A DNA stretch of 64,000 nucleotides, from positions 516,016-580,015 of the forward strand of contig NZ_JACYMM010000003.1 in NCBI RefSeq assembly GCF_020858115.1, given 5' to 3'. Of the stretch, positions 26,312-32,898 are shown piece by piece (the first letter of the stretch is position 1; each line of letters begins with the position of its first letter). The position numbers and the translations under genes are program-made. The notes beneath the pieces are model-generated. The model was not told the DNA's origin. It did not search any database and saw only the letters and a list, made by a program, of their open reading frames with translations. Origin of the DNA: Janthinobacterium sp. FW305-129. Lineage in GTDB: Bacteria; Pseudomonadota; Gammaproteobacteria; Burkholderiales; Burkholderiaceae_D.

Positions 26312-27295
26312 TCAGGCCGGCGGCATCAGCTTTCTTTGCCGCTCTTCGCGCGGCGTATTGCCAAACAAGGCGCCAAACGCCGTGGAAAAGTGCGAGCCGG
26401 AGGAAAAGCCGCACATCAGGCCCACTTGCACGATGGAATAATGTGTATCAAGCAACAATTGCCGTGAGCGCTGCAGGCGCAGCTCCAGGTAGTAGCGCGA
26501 CGGCAGGCTGCCCAGGTATTGCTTGAACAGCCGCTCCAGCTGGCGCCGCGACAGGCCCACCAGGCTGGCGATGTCGTCGGTCGACAGCGGTTCCTCGATA
26601 TTGGCTTCCATCAAGGTCACCGCTTCGGACAGTTTCGGCTGCAGCACGCCGAAGCGCGCCTGCAGGGCCACGCGCTGGCGCTCTTCCTTGCCGCGCACCT
26701 TGTCCACGCACAGCGCTTCCTTGACGAGCGCCTGCACGTCGGCGCCAAAGATGGTCTCGATCAGGGTCAGCGAAAAGTCGATGCTGGCCGCGCCGCCGCA
26801 GCAGGTGATGTGGGGGCCGTCGATGTCGAACAGGTGCGGCGTCAGGATGGCCCGTTCCGCCTTCGCTTCCGCATCGGCATACAGGGCCCATGGCAAGGCG
26901 ATGCGCACGCCATCCATGACGCCCGCGTCGGCCAGCCACAGCACGGCCGCGCCCACGCCGCCCCAGAACGGCGCCGAACGGCAGCGCTCGATCACGGCCC
27001 GGCACAGCTCGGCGCGCAGCGGCGCCTGCGTTTCATCGGCCACCAGCAGCGCAATATGCCAGTTGCCGCCCTGCGCGGCCACCTGTTCCGGCGTGCGCAC
27101 GTCCAATTGCAGGGCATCGGGCCCCAGCGCCCGCGCGCACAGGCGCAGCGGCTGCACCAGGCCAGCCCAGGTGATCGACTCGGCATCGCCGGCATGCACC
27201 AGCAGCAAACGCAGCGGTTTGTCGAGGCCGATACGGGAAAGATTAGCGAAGGACATCGGCGGGGGCGGGATCGGGGCAAGGGCTGAGTTGCTCAC
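26312..27295 (-). CDS. argR: AraC-family regulator of the GlxA/ArgR type, probable arginine-responsive activator of the ast genes
   Basis: The roughly 327-residue protein has an N-terminal DJ-1/PfpI-like (GATase1) domain (PLRLLLVHAGDA to about residue 190) and a C-terminal double helix-turn-helix AraC domain. The C-terminal half closely resembles Pseudomonas aeruginosa ArgR: LMEANIEEPLSTDDIA, LSRRQLERLFKQYL, YYLELRLQRSRQLL and CGFSSGSHFSTAFGALFGNTPRE. ArgR controls the aru/ast and aot operons there. Position 140 nt upstream of astC on the same strand, with matching half-sites, supports that role. The start is uncertain: GTG 27295 (GGAAG upstream) or ATG 27256; TTG 27337 is less likely. The gene is divergent from marR. 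Confidence 0.88.
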   Translation of the reverse strand: MSNSALAPIPPPPMSFANLSRIGLDKPLRLLLVHAGDAESITWAGLVQPLRLCARALGPDALQLDVRTPEQVAAQGGNWHIALLVADETQAPLRAELCRAVIERCRSAPFWGGVGAAVLWLADAGVMDGVRIALPWALYADAEAKAERAILTPHLFDIDGPHITCCGGAASIDFSLTLIETIFGADVQALVKEALCVDKVRGKEERQRVALQARFGVLQPKLSEAVTLMEANIEEPLSTDDIASLVGLSRRQLERLFKQYLGSLPSRYYLELRLQRSRQLLLDTHYSIVQVGLMCGFSSGSHFSTAFGALFGNTPREERQRKLMPPA

Positions 27296-27375
27296 ATGAT
27301 ACCGGACTTCCGCCCCATCCAGCCCCTGCCGCGACAACCCGCCGGGACGCGGCGGAAAAAAGCGGGGCGGAAGGA

Positions 27376-27395
27376 TATAATCACACCCATGGGTG
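27376..27395 (+). promoter_or_regulatory. TATAAT box and palindrome over the marR start codon
   Basis: TATAAT at 27376-27381 ends 7 nt before ATG 27389, so transcription would start at or next to the start codon. CACCCATGGGTG (27384-27395) is a perfect 12-bp palindrome centred on the start codon and could be an autoregulatory operator. No clear -35 hexamer is seen. Confidence 0.5.
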
Positions 27396-27823
27396 AACGA
27401 TATTTAAAAAGTATCCGGCTGCTGGCCGAATGCATGCAAGGCTTCGAGCGGTTTTCTAGCGACTTCGTGCGCCAGTACGGCTTGACGCATGCGCAATTCG
27501 ACATCATTGCCACGCTCGGCAACACTTGCGGCATGTCCTACAAGGAACTGGGCCAGAAAACCCTGATTACCAAGGGTACGTTGACGGGCGTGGTGGACCG
27601 GCTGGAACAAAAGGGGCTGGTGATACGCGAACGTTGTCCACGCGACAAGCGTTCCTATTACGTGCGCCTGAGCTGCGAAGGGGAACAGGTGTTCCATGAC
27701 GTGTTCCCAAAGCTGACACAACAGGGCCAGCGCCTGTTCGACGGCTATACCGAAGACGATTTCATGCGTCTCGAAAGCACCCTGGCGGGCTTGAAACACG
27801 CCATCGCCAACGGCCACGGCTGA
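27389..27823 (+). CDS. MarR-family transcriptional regulator
   Basis: The 144-residue protein has the MarR winged helix. An N-terminal dimerisation helix (LAECMQGFERFSSDFVRQYG) leads to LTHAQFDIIATLGN, the recognition helix region LGQKTLITKGTLTGVVDRLEQKGLV and the wing RCPRDKRSYYVRLS. The effector and targets are unknown. ATG 27389 fits the family N terminus; no ribosome-binding site lies at the usual distance (AAGGAT is 14 nt away), but the TATAAT position suggests a leaderless message. It is divergent from argR and is followed 45 nt later by a 94-residue unknown gene on the same strand. Confidence 0.9.
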   Translation: MGERYLKSIRLLAECMQGFERFSSDFVRQYGLTHAQFDIIATLGNTCGMSYKELGQKTLITKGTLTGVVDRLEQKGLVIRERCPRDKRSYYVRLSCEGEQVFHDVFPKLTQQGQRLFDGYTEDDFMRLESTLAGLKHAIANGHG

Positions 27824-27868
27824 CCATTCACCAAGCACAGACATTCAAACAAGACAAAGGAAACCAAG

Positions 27869-28153
27869 TTGAAAACCTCACTGCTCGAAGGCAAAAAGCC
27901 TGCTCATTTCGATAAACACATCATCGGCAACCTGCTGCTCAACGCCAGCACGCCGGAACTGGTACGCCAGGAAAAACTGATCATCGGCGTGCGCAACGAA
28001 GACGGCGAAATCTACCGCCTGATCGGCGCCACCAAGCACAACAGCTTCATGAACGCCGTCGAGGAACTGTTCGACCTGGGCTTGACGGATGAACTGGAAG
28101 ACAGCGACGAGCTGGTGGAAGGCTGCGACGCGATCTTCAGCGAAGTTCTGTAG
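27869..28153 (+). CDS. Small acidic hypothetical protein (94 aa), TTG start
   Basis: I do not recognise this protein. It is soluble and acidic, with a basic first third (KTSLLEGKKPAHFDKHIIGN) and an acidic C terminus (TDELEDSDELVEGCDAIFSEVL); one Cys lies near the end. The start is TTG 27869, since no in-frame ATG or GTG gives the full protein and AAAGGA lies 8 nt upstream. It is probably cotranscribed with marR, 45 nt upstream. A strong terminator follows at 28218-28252. GC-rich third codon positions support real coding. Confidence 0.75.
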   Translation: MKTSLLEGKKPAHFDKHIIGNLLLNASTPELVRQEKLIIGVRNEDGEIYRLIGATKHNSFMNAVEELFDLGLTDELEDSDELVEGCDAIFSEVL

Positions 28154-28217
28154 TAGCGCTGAACAGGACCTGCTGCGCAGTCGTCCTGTCCAGCGCTGTG
28201 ACGATCGCTGTCGTTAA

Positions 28218-28252
28218 AAAAAGGCATGTCAACAATATAGGCATGCCTTTTT
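28218..28252 (+). terminator. Rho-independent terminator after the 94-aa gene
   Basis: AAAAAGGCATG (28218-28228) pairs with CATGCCTTTTT (28242-28252) around 13 nt. It ends the marR-hypothetical transcript before the HDOD gene. Confidence 0.9.
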
Positions 28253-28314
28253 CCGTTTACGGGGCTTTACTTGCCTTTTACTCGCTTGTTTGCGAAAAGA
28301 TCACGGTTAAAAAG

Positions 28315-28342
28315 TTCCGTACGGAAATATTGCGAGTATAAT
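28315..28342 (+). promoter_or_regulatory. Promoter of the HDOD gene with a palindrome over the -35 region
   Basis: TATAAT at 28337-28342 lies 7 nt before ATG 28350, which again predicts a leaderless or near-leaderless mRNA. The perfect palindrome TTCCGTACGGAA (28315-28326) overlaps the -35 position; TTCCGT is 16 bp from the -10. No ribosome-binding site exists between -10 and ATG. Confidence 0.55.
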
Positions 28343-28349
28343 TTTTTCA

Positions 28350-29198
28350 ATGAACAGACTCGACGCCTTTAAAAGCATCGCCGCACAAGCCGCTCGTGGC
28401 GAGCTGACCTTTCCTGCCAATGTGGACGCTTCGCTCAAGCTGCAAGAGGCGCTGTCCGATCCCGACTGCCATATCGAGGCCGCCGCCAAGCTGGTGCAGG
28501 CAGACCCGCTGCTGGCGGCGCGCACGGTGGCCATCGCCAATTCGGCGGCGTTCAACCGTTCCGGCAATGAAATCACCAGCGTGCGCAATGCCGTGCAGCG
28601 GCTCGGCGTGCGCACCCTGCAATCGGTGGTGGCATCGCTGATCGTGCGCCAGCTGGGCAGCACCATCACCGATCCCGCGCTGCAGGCGAAGGCCAACCAG
28701 CTGTGGGAGCATACGGCCCACGTGGCGGCCCTGTCGCAGGTACTGGCCCGCCGCGTCACCAAGGTGGATCCCGATACGGCCCTGTTTGCCGGCATCATGC
28801 ATGAAGTGGGCGGCTTTTATCTGCTGTCGCGCGCGGCCGAATTCCCCGGCATCCTCGACGGCGAACCGCAGGACTGGGTCGAACATGGCGAACAAGCCAT
28901 CGGCCATGGCGTCCTGACCAAACTGAAGGTGCCGGAAGCGGTAATGGGCGCCATCGATGCGCTGTGGGAAGGCTTGCGCGCCATTCCGCCCGAATCGCTG
29001 GGCGACACCCTGCTGCTGGCGAATGACCTGGCGCCCGTCTCGTCCCCGCTCAACGAAAGCCCGGCCGCCATCGCCGTGCGGGCCGCCCGCGCCGCGCGCA
29101 GCATCGATTGCCTGATCGGCGACGATGCGACCTTGTCAAGCATCATGGAAGAATCGGATGATGAAGTGCAGTCGCTGCTGAAGGTGCTCGTGCACTAG
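28350..29198 (+). CDS. HDOD domain-containing protein (signalling)
   Basis: The 282-residue protein is a stand-alone HDOD domain, a degenerate HD-phosphohydrolase fold. Recognisable blocks are LTFPANVDASLKLQEAL, CHIEAAAKLVQADPLLAARTVAIANSAAF, SVRNAVQRLGVRTLQSVV, LWEHTAHVAALSQVLARR and ALFAGIMHEVGGFYLL, followed by WVEHGEQAIGHGVL. HDOD proteins are common in betaproteobacteria and act in signalling, motility or biofilm control rather than as enzymes. The target is unknown. Translation must start at ATG 28350 on a very short leader. The stop overlaps the stop of a convergent small gene by 4 bases (CTAG). Confidence 0.9.
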   Translation: MNRLDAFKSIAAQAARGELTFPANVDASLKLQEALSDPDCHIEAAAKLVQADPLLAARTVAIANSAAFNRSGNEITSVRNAVQRLGVRTLQSVVASLIVRQLGSTITDPALQAKANQLWEHTAHVAALSQVLARRVTKVDPDTALFAGIMHEVGGFYLLSRAAEFPGILDGEPQDWVEHGEQAIGHGVLTKLKVPEAVMGAIDALWEGLRAIPPESLGDTLLLANDLAPVSSPLNESPAAIAVRAARAARSIDCLIGDDATLSSIMEESDDEVQSLLKVLVH

Positions 29199-29359
29199 CC
29201 TGCAGGCTTCTTGGCCGCTGGCGGCGGTGCCGCCGGCTTGACCGTTTCGACGATCAGCACATGCTTGTCCATGGCCTGCGTTCCCTGCTTTTGCTGGGCG
29301 ACCTGCGTGGCGACCGCCCTGGTACTCAACAGCGGTTTCGGATGGCGTGGCATGAACAT
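29195..29359 (-). CDS. Possible small protein (54 aa), basic and proline/alanine-rich at its C terminus
   Basis: I do not recognise this protein. The frame starts ATG 29359 (an alternative ATG lies two codons later) with CAGG upstream, and encodes MFMPRHPKPLLSTRAVATQV, then AQQKQGTQAMDKHVLIVETV and a KPAAPPPAAKKPAG tail. Codon third positions are GC-rich like the neighbours. Its TAG stop overlaps the HDOD stop on the other strand (CTAG 29195-29198), which would be an unlikely coincidence for random sequence. It is too short to judge alone; proteomics or conservation would be needed for certainty. Confidence 0.5.
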   Translation of the reverse strand: MFMPRHPKPLLSTRAVATQVAQQKQGTQAMDKHVLIVETVKPAAPPPAAKKPAG

Positions 29360-29437
29360 GGCGTACCTGCTGGAAGTGGAATGTGCCCATTTGTGCGGCG
29401 ATTGTCAGATTATCAAGCCATTTTTTATACGCCAGAC

Positions 29438-29462
29438 AAAAAAAACCCGCTCGAAAGCGGGT
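29438..29462 (-). terminator. Rho-independent terminator of the gst transcript
   Basis: ACCCGCT (29445-29451) pairs with AGCGGGT (29456-29462) around the tetraloop CGAA (TTCG on the minus strand). On the minus strand eight T follow. It is the nearest terminator downstream of the glutathione S-transferase gene ending at 29556. Confidence 0.85.
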
Positions 29463-29555
29463 AAAGTCCAAAGCTAGGGATGTCCTGAAAGAGACAGCTC
29501 TATCTTATGCGGTGCGCCGCGCCGGCTCCGTGCGCTGGCACACTTAGCGCGCAGA

Positions 29556-30182
29556 TTATCCCGGCAACAGTTCCACGTCCGTTTCCTGCCAGGCGCGCAG
29601 TTGCCGCACGCGGGCAAACCACGCCTGGATATGCTGGTACTGCGCCAGCGGCAGCCGCACGGCCTCGCTGTACATCAGCGGCGCGGCCACGGCGAAATCG
29701 GCCAGGGTCAAGGCATCGCCGCAAAGCCAGTCGCGGCGCGCCAGATGCGCGTCCAGCACCACCGCGCATTCATGCAGGTCGCGCTCGCCACGCGCCTCTT
29801 CCAGCGGATCCGCCGGACCATTGCCTGTCATGCCCTTCCAGGCGCGTTCCCAGGCCAGCACGCTGATGGCGGGCGCGAAGTGCTGCGCGGCCCAGAACAG
29901 CCAGCGGTTGACGTCGGCGCGCGCCTGCGGCGCCTGCGGATAAATCGTCTGGCCCGGCACCTGCTCGGCCAGGTATTGCATGATGGCGCACGATTCCCAC
30001 AGCAGGAAAGCGCCATCGGCCAGCACGGGCACCTTGCCGTTCGGGTTCAGTTCGAGCAGGCGGCGGCGGTCGTCCGCATTCATCAGGTCGACTTCGGCCA
30101 GTTCCAGCGGCAGACCGAGGTGGATCGCCGTCATCAGGGCACGGCGGGCATTCGAGGACATAGGGTGGTGGTACAGGCGCAT
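29556..30182 (-). CDS. Glutathione S-transferase family protein
   Basis: This 208-residue cytosolic GST has an N-terminal thioredoxin-like domain (LYHHPMSSNARRALMTAIHLGL, LLELNPNGKVPVLADGAFLLWESCAIMQYLAEQ) holding the cis-Pro-Val and Glu-Ser glutathione-binding motifs. The C-terminal helical domain contains WLCGDALTLADFAVA. These proteins conjugate or use glutathione on electrophiles; the substrate is unknown. It lies 73 nt downstream of a WYL/YafY regulator gene, and a perfect inverted repeat sits in that gap, so local control is likely. Confidence 0.92.
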   Translation of the reverse strand: MRLYHHPMSSNARRALMTAIHLGLPLELAEVDLMNADDRRRLLELNPNGKVPVLADGAFLLWESCAIMQYLAEQVPGQTIYPQAPQARADVNRWLFWAAQHFAPAISVLAWERAWKGMTGNGPADPLEEARGERDLHECAVVLDAHLARRDWLCGDALTLADFAVAAPLMYSEAVRLPLAQYQHIQAWFARVRQLRAWQETDVELLPG

Positions 30183-30230
30183 GATGGATGGCTCCGGTGA
30201 GTGAAGAAGCCACCATCGTAGTTGCCGTCA

Positions 30231-30247
30231 CTGACAATTTTTGTCAG
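30231..30247. promoter_or_regulatory. Inverted repeat upstream of gst, candidate operator
   Basis: CTGACAA (30231-30237), TTT, TTGTCAG (30241-30247) is a perfect 7-bp inverted repeat with a 3-nt spacer. It lies 49 nt upstream of the gst ATG and just past the stop of the WYL regulator gene, which could be its binding protein. Confidence 0.5.
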
Positions 30248-30255
30248 GAGCGAAA

Positions 30256-30966
30256 TCAGGATTCGGGGTCGATATCATGCACCTTGCGCCAGGCATCGAG
30301 CAGCACATGGCGGCGCGTGGGATAGCGCCCCTCATGCTGCTGCACGCTGGCGATGCGGTCGATGCGGAAATGCCGGTAATCGCCGCGCAGCTCGCACCAG
30401 GCGGCCAGCAGACGCTTGCCCTCAAAAAAGGCCAGGGCAAACGGCCACACCGTGCGCGAGGTGGCGCTGCCATGCTCATCCTGATAGGCGAGCGTGAGCT
30501 TCTGTTCGTAGCGGATCGCCTCGCGCACGGGCTGCACATACCGGTCGGCCGGGTCGGCCGGCTGCGTGCCGTCGGCGGGACGGCCCAGCGGCACCCACAG
30601 GCTGGTCTCGGCCATGCTGTCGCGCAAATCGCGCGGCGAGGCGGCCGCGATCTTGGCCAGGGCATTGCTGGCCGCCTGCGCCAGGCCCGCATCGCCCTGG
30701 CGGCGCACCCAGCGCGCGCCCAGCACCAGCGCTTCCAGTTCATCGGCCCCGAACATCAGCGGCGGCAGGAAGGCGCCGCGGCGCAGCACGTAGCCGATGC
30801 CCGCCTCGCCCTGCAGGGGCGCGCCCAGTTCGGCCAGGGTCTGGATATCGCGGTAAATCGTGCGCTCGGAGACACCCAGCTGCTGCGCCAGCTGGGCCGC
30901 CGTGACGGGCACGCGCTTGGCGCGCATGGCGTCCATCAGCAGGAACAAGCGGCCGCTGCGGCTCAT
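30256..30966 (-). CDS. YafY-type transcriptional regulator (HTH_11 + WYL domain)
   Basis: The 236-residue protein starts MSRSGRLFLLMDAMRAKR. Its N-terminal winged helix (TAAQLAQQLGVSERTIYRDIQTLAELGAPLQGE) and a GIGYVLRRGAFLPPLMF linker are followed by a WYL-type sensor domain at about residues 130-225 (LTLAYQDEHGS, LAAWCELRGDYRHFRIDRI). WYL regulators bind small ligands or nucleic acid, and the ligand here is unknown. ATG 30966 overlaps the upstream gene's stop (ATGA), so its translation is coupled to that gene. It probably controls the neighbouring gst. Confidence 0.92.
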   Translation of the reverse strand: MSRSGRLFLLMDAMRAKRVPVTAAQLAQQLGVSERTIYRDIQTLAELGAPLQGEAGIGYVLRRGAFLPPLMFGADELEALVLGARWVRRQGDAGLAQAASNALAKIAAASPRDLRDSMAETSLWVPLGRPADGTQPADPADRYVQPVREAIRYEQKLTLAYQDEHGSATSRTVWPFALAFFEGKRLLAAWCELRGDYRHFRIDRIASVQQHEGRYPTRRHVLLDAWRKVHDIDPES

Positions 30967-31712
30967 GGGCAGGCCCGCAAAGCCTGGTCGCCCATGACGA
31001 GGGCCGACAGGGCCGGCACGTACAGATAACCGTCGGGCGCCAGGCGCGATGCGCGCGGCCCCTCTTCCACGCCGGCGATACCGTAGCAGTGCGCCAGGCG
31101 GGTTGCGGCCGGCCACCAGTAGACGACGGCCTCCTGGTCAGGAAAGCGCTGGCGCACGCTCTCGGCCTGCGCCGCCACTTGCGGGAAAGCGCGGTAAAAG
31201 GCGGAAGCAATGCCCAGTTCCGCGGCAAACGACGCTTCCTGCGCCGCAGTCTCCGTCAACTGAGCCGCCAGCGCCGCCGTGTCGCGTTCCAGGTCCTCGG
31301 CCGCCACGCCAGCCTCGGCCAGGATGCGGCGCATCTGTGCCGGGCTCGCCTGCGCGCGCAGGAACGCCGATTCCTGCAGCGCCAGCACGGCGCCGCCGGG
31401 GATGCTTTTGTGCCGCGCGGCCGGGAAGACATACAGGGCGCAGCTGCCCGCACACACCGTGTCGATGGCGATATCGAGCCGTAGCTGGCGCACCAGGCGT
31501 CCCAGCTGCATGGCCGCCTGCGGTTCGCCAGCATCGCTATTCACGCGCAACAGCGTCGTACCCGGCGTGGCCAGCTGCCGCAGCGTGTCCACGTCGCCGC
31601 CGGCAATCGGGCCGCGCAGGGCGATGGCGCCGCTGTCCACACGGCTCAATTGCGCGGCACTGGCCAAGGTGCCGATGCCTGCCATGATGCCCATCACTAT
31701 CAAACGCTTCAT
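30963..31712 (-). CDS. Predicted periplasmic protein with ClpP/crotonase-like fold (COG3904-like)
   Basis: The 249-residue protein has a signal peptide (MKRLIVMGIMAGIGTLASAA). The segment LRVNSDAGEPQAAMQLGRLV then DTVCAGSCALYVFPAARHKSIPGGAVLALQ resembles COG3904 periplasmic proteins. Their order of SxGG-like, CxSxCA and His-containing motifs suggests a ClpP/crotonase fold. The canonical SPGG Gly pair is changed to SDAG, so catalytic function is doubtful. Two paired Cys flank the CAGSC turn. ATG 31712 is preceded by GGTGGAT. The stop overlaps the start of the WYL regulator by 4 nt. Confidence 0.7.
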   Translation of the reverse strand: MKRLIVMGIMAGIGTLASAAQLSRVDSGAIALRGPIAGGDVDTLRQLATPGTTLLRVNSDAGEPQAAMQLGRLVRQLRLDIAIDTVCAGSCALYVFPAARHKSIPGGAVLALQESAFLRAQASPAQMRRILAEAGVAAEDLERDTAALAAQLTETAAQEASFAAELGIASAFYRAFPQVAAQAESVRQRFPDQEAVVYWWPAATRLAHCYGIAGVEEGPRASRLAPDGYLYVPALSALVMGDQALRACP

Positions 31713-31725
31713 CGTCATCCACCAT

Positions 31726-31757
31726 AAAAAAAACGACCACCGCAAACGGTGATCGTT
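31726..31757 (-). terminator. Rho-independent terminator of the yajC-secDF transcript
   Basis: AACGACCACCG (31732-31742) pairs with CGGTGATCGTT (31747-31757) around CAAA with one mismatch. A run of T follows on the minus strand. It lies 29 nt past the secF stop. Confidence 0.85.
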
Positions 31758-31785
31758 CTTCATTCGACCTGCAAAAAACCTGCGC

Positions 31786-32808
31786 TTACACCACGGCGCC
31801 GTCGGTTTCGTCTTTTTCCTTGATCGGCTTGATCAAGTCTTCGCGCTTGACGCCCAGCCACATGGCGATCGAGGCCGCGACGAACACGGACGAGTAAATA
31901 CCGAAGCAGATACCGATGGTCAGCGCCAGTGCAAAGTGGTGCAGGGTCTGGCCGCCGAAGACCAGCATCGACAGCACCATCATCTGGGTCGAGCCGTGGG
32001 TGATGATGGTACGCGAAATGGTGCTGGTGATCGCGTTGTCGATCACTTCATGCACGGAAGCCTTGCGCTGCTTGCGGAAGTTTTCGCGGATACGGTCAAA
32101 GATCACCACCGATTCGTTGACGGAATAACCGAGCACCGCCAGGATCGCCGCCAGTACCGTCAGCGAGAATTCCCACTCGAAGAAGGCGAAGAAGCCCAGG
32201 ATGATCACCACGTCGTGCAAGTTGGCGATAATGGCCGAGACAGCGTATTTCCATTCGAAGCGTACGGCCAGGTAAGCCATCACGCCGAGAATTACCACCA
32301 CCAGCGCGTTCAAGCCGTTCTGCTTCAGTTCCTCGCCCACTTGCGGACCGACGAATTCAACCTTCTGCAGTACCACCGCTTCATTGCCGGCGGTGTCCAT
32401 GCAGGCGCTCTTGATGACGTGCTCGCCCTTTTCGGTGACGGTGTCGACGCCCTTGGTCGTGCCTTGCTCGGCCTTGCACAGGGCTTCAAACACGCGCTGC
32501 GAGGTGTTCGCGGCGCTGACGCCATTTTCCACCGGCAGGCGGATCATGACGTCGCGCGCCGTATCGAAGCTGGTCACGCCCGGCTCTTCATAACCCAGGC
32601 CGATCAAGGTGCCGCGTATGCCTTCAAGGTTGGCCGCTTTCGGGTACTTCACCTCCATCACGGTGCCGCCCTTGAATTCCACGGACAGGTGCAAGCCCTT
32701 GTGGAACAGGAAGAAGACGGCGGCAAGGAAGGTCACGGCCGAAATCACGTTGAAAATCAACGCATGGCGCATGAAGGGAATATCTTTTTTGATCCGGAAA
32801 AATTCCAT
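31786..32808 (-). CDS. secF: Protein translocase subunit SecF
   Basis: The 340-residue integral membrane subunit of SecDF pulls preproteins from the periplasmic side using the proton gradient. TM1 is at about residues 13-35. The periplasmic P1 region has the VEFKGGT motif, and TM2-TM6 lie at about 165-320, with the conserved VGPQVGEEL entry, DVVIILGFFAFF, GYSVNESVVIFDRIREN and ITHGSTQ. The P1 loop holds Cys111 and Cys136 within a short insertion, and the protein is slightly longer than E. coli SecF (323). It lies 90 nt after secD. ATG 32808 is the family start. Confidence 0.97.
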   Translation of the reverse strand: MEFFRIKKDIPFMRHALIFNVISAVTFLAAVFFLFHKGLHLSVEFKGGTVMEVKYPKAANLEGIRGTLIGLGYEEPGVTSFDTARDVMIRLPVENGVSAANTSQRVFEALCKAEQGTTKGVDTVTEKGEHVIKSACMDTAGNEAVVLQKVEFVGPQVGEELKQNGLNALVVVILGVMAYLAVRFEWKYAVSAIIANLHDVVIILGFFAFFEWEFSLTVLAAILAVLGYSVNESVVIFDRIRENFRKQRKASVHEVIDNAITSTISRTIITHGSTQMMVLSMLVFGGQTLHHFALALTIGICFGIYSSVFVAASIAMWLGVKREDLIKPIKEKDETDGAVV

Positions 32809-32898
32809 GAAATCCTCTGAGTTCTATTCTGTGCATCCGGCGGCTGGGCCACCGGACGCGATCGCTGTTGACGCTATTGGGTAAGGCTGGGCCGTCGC

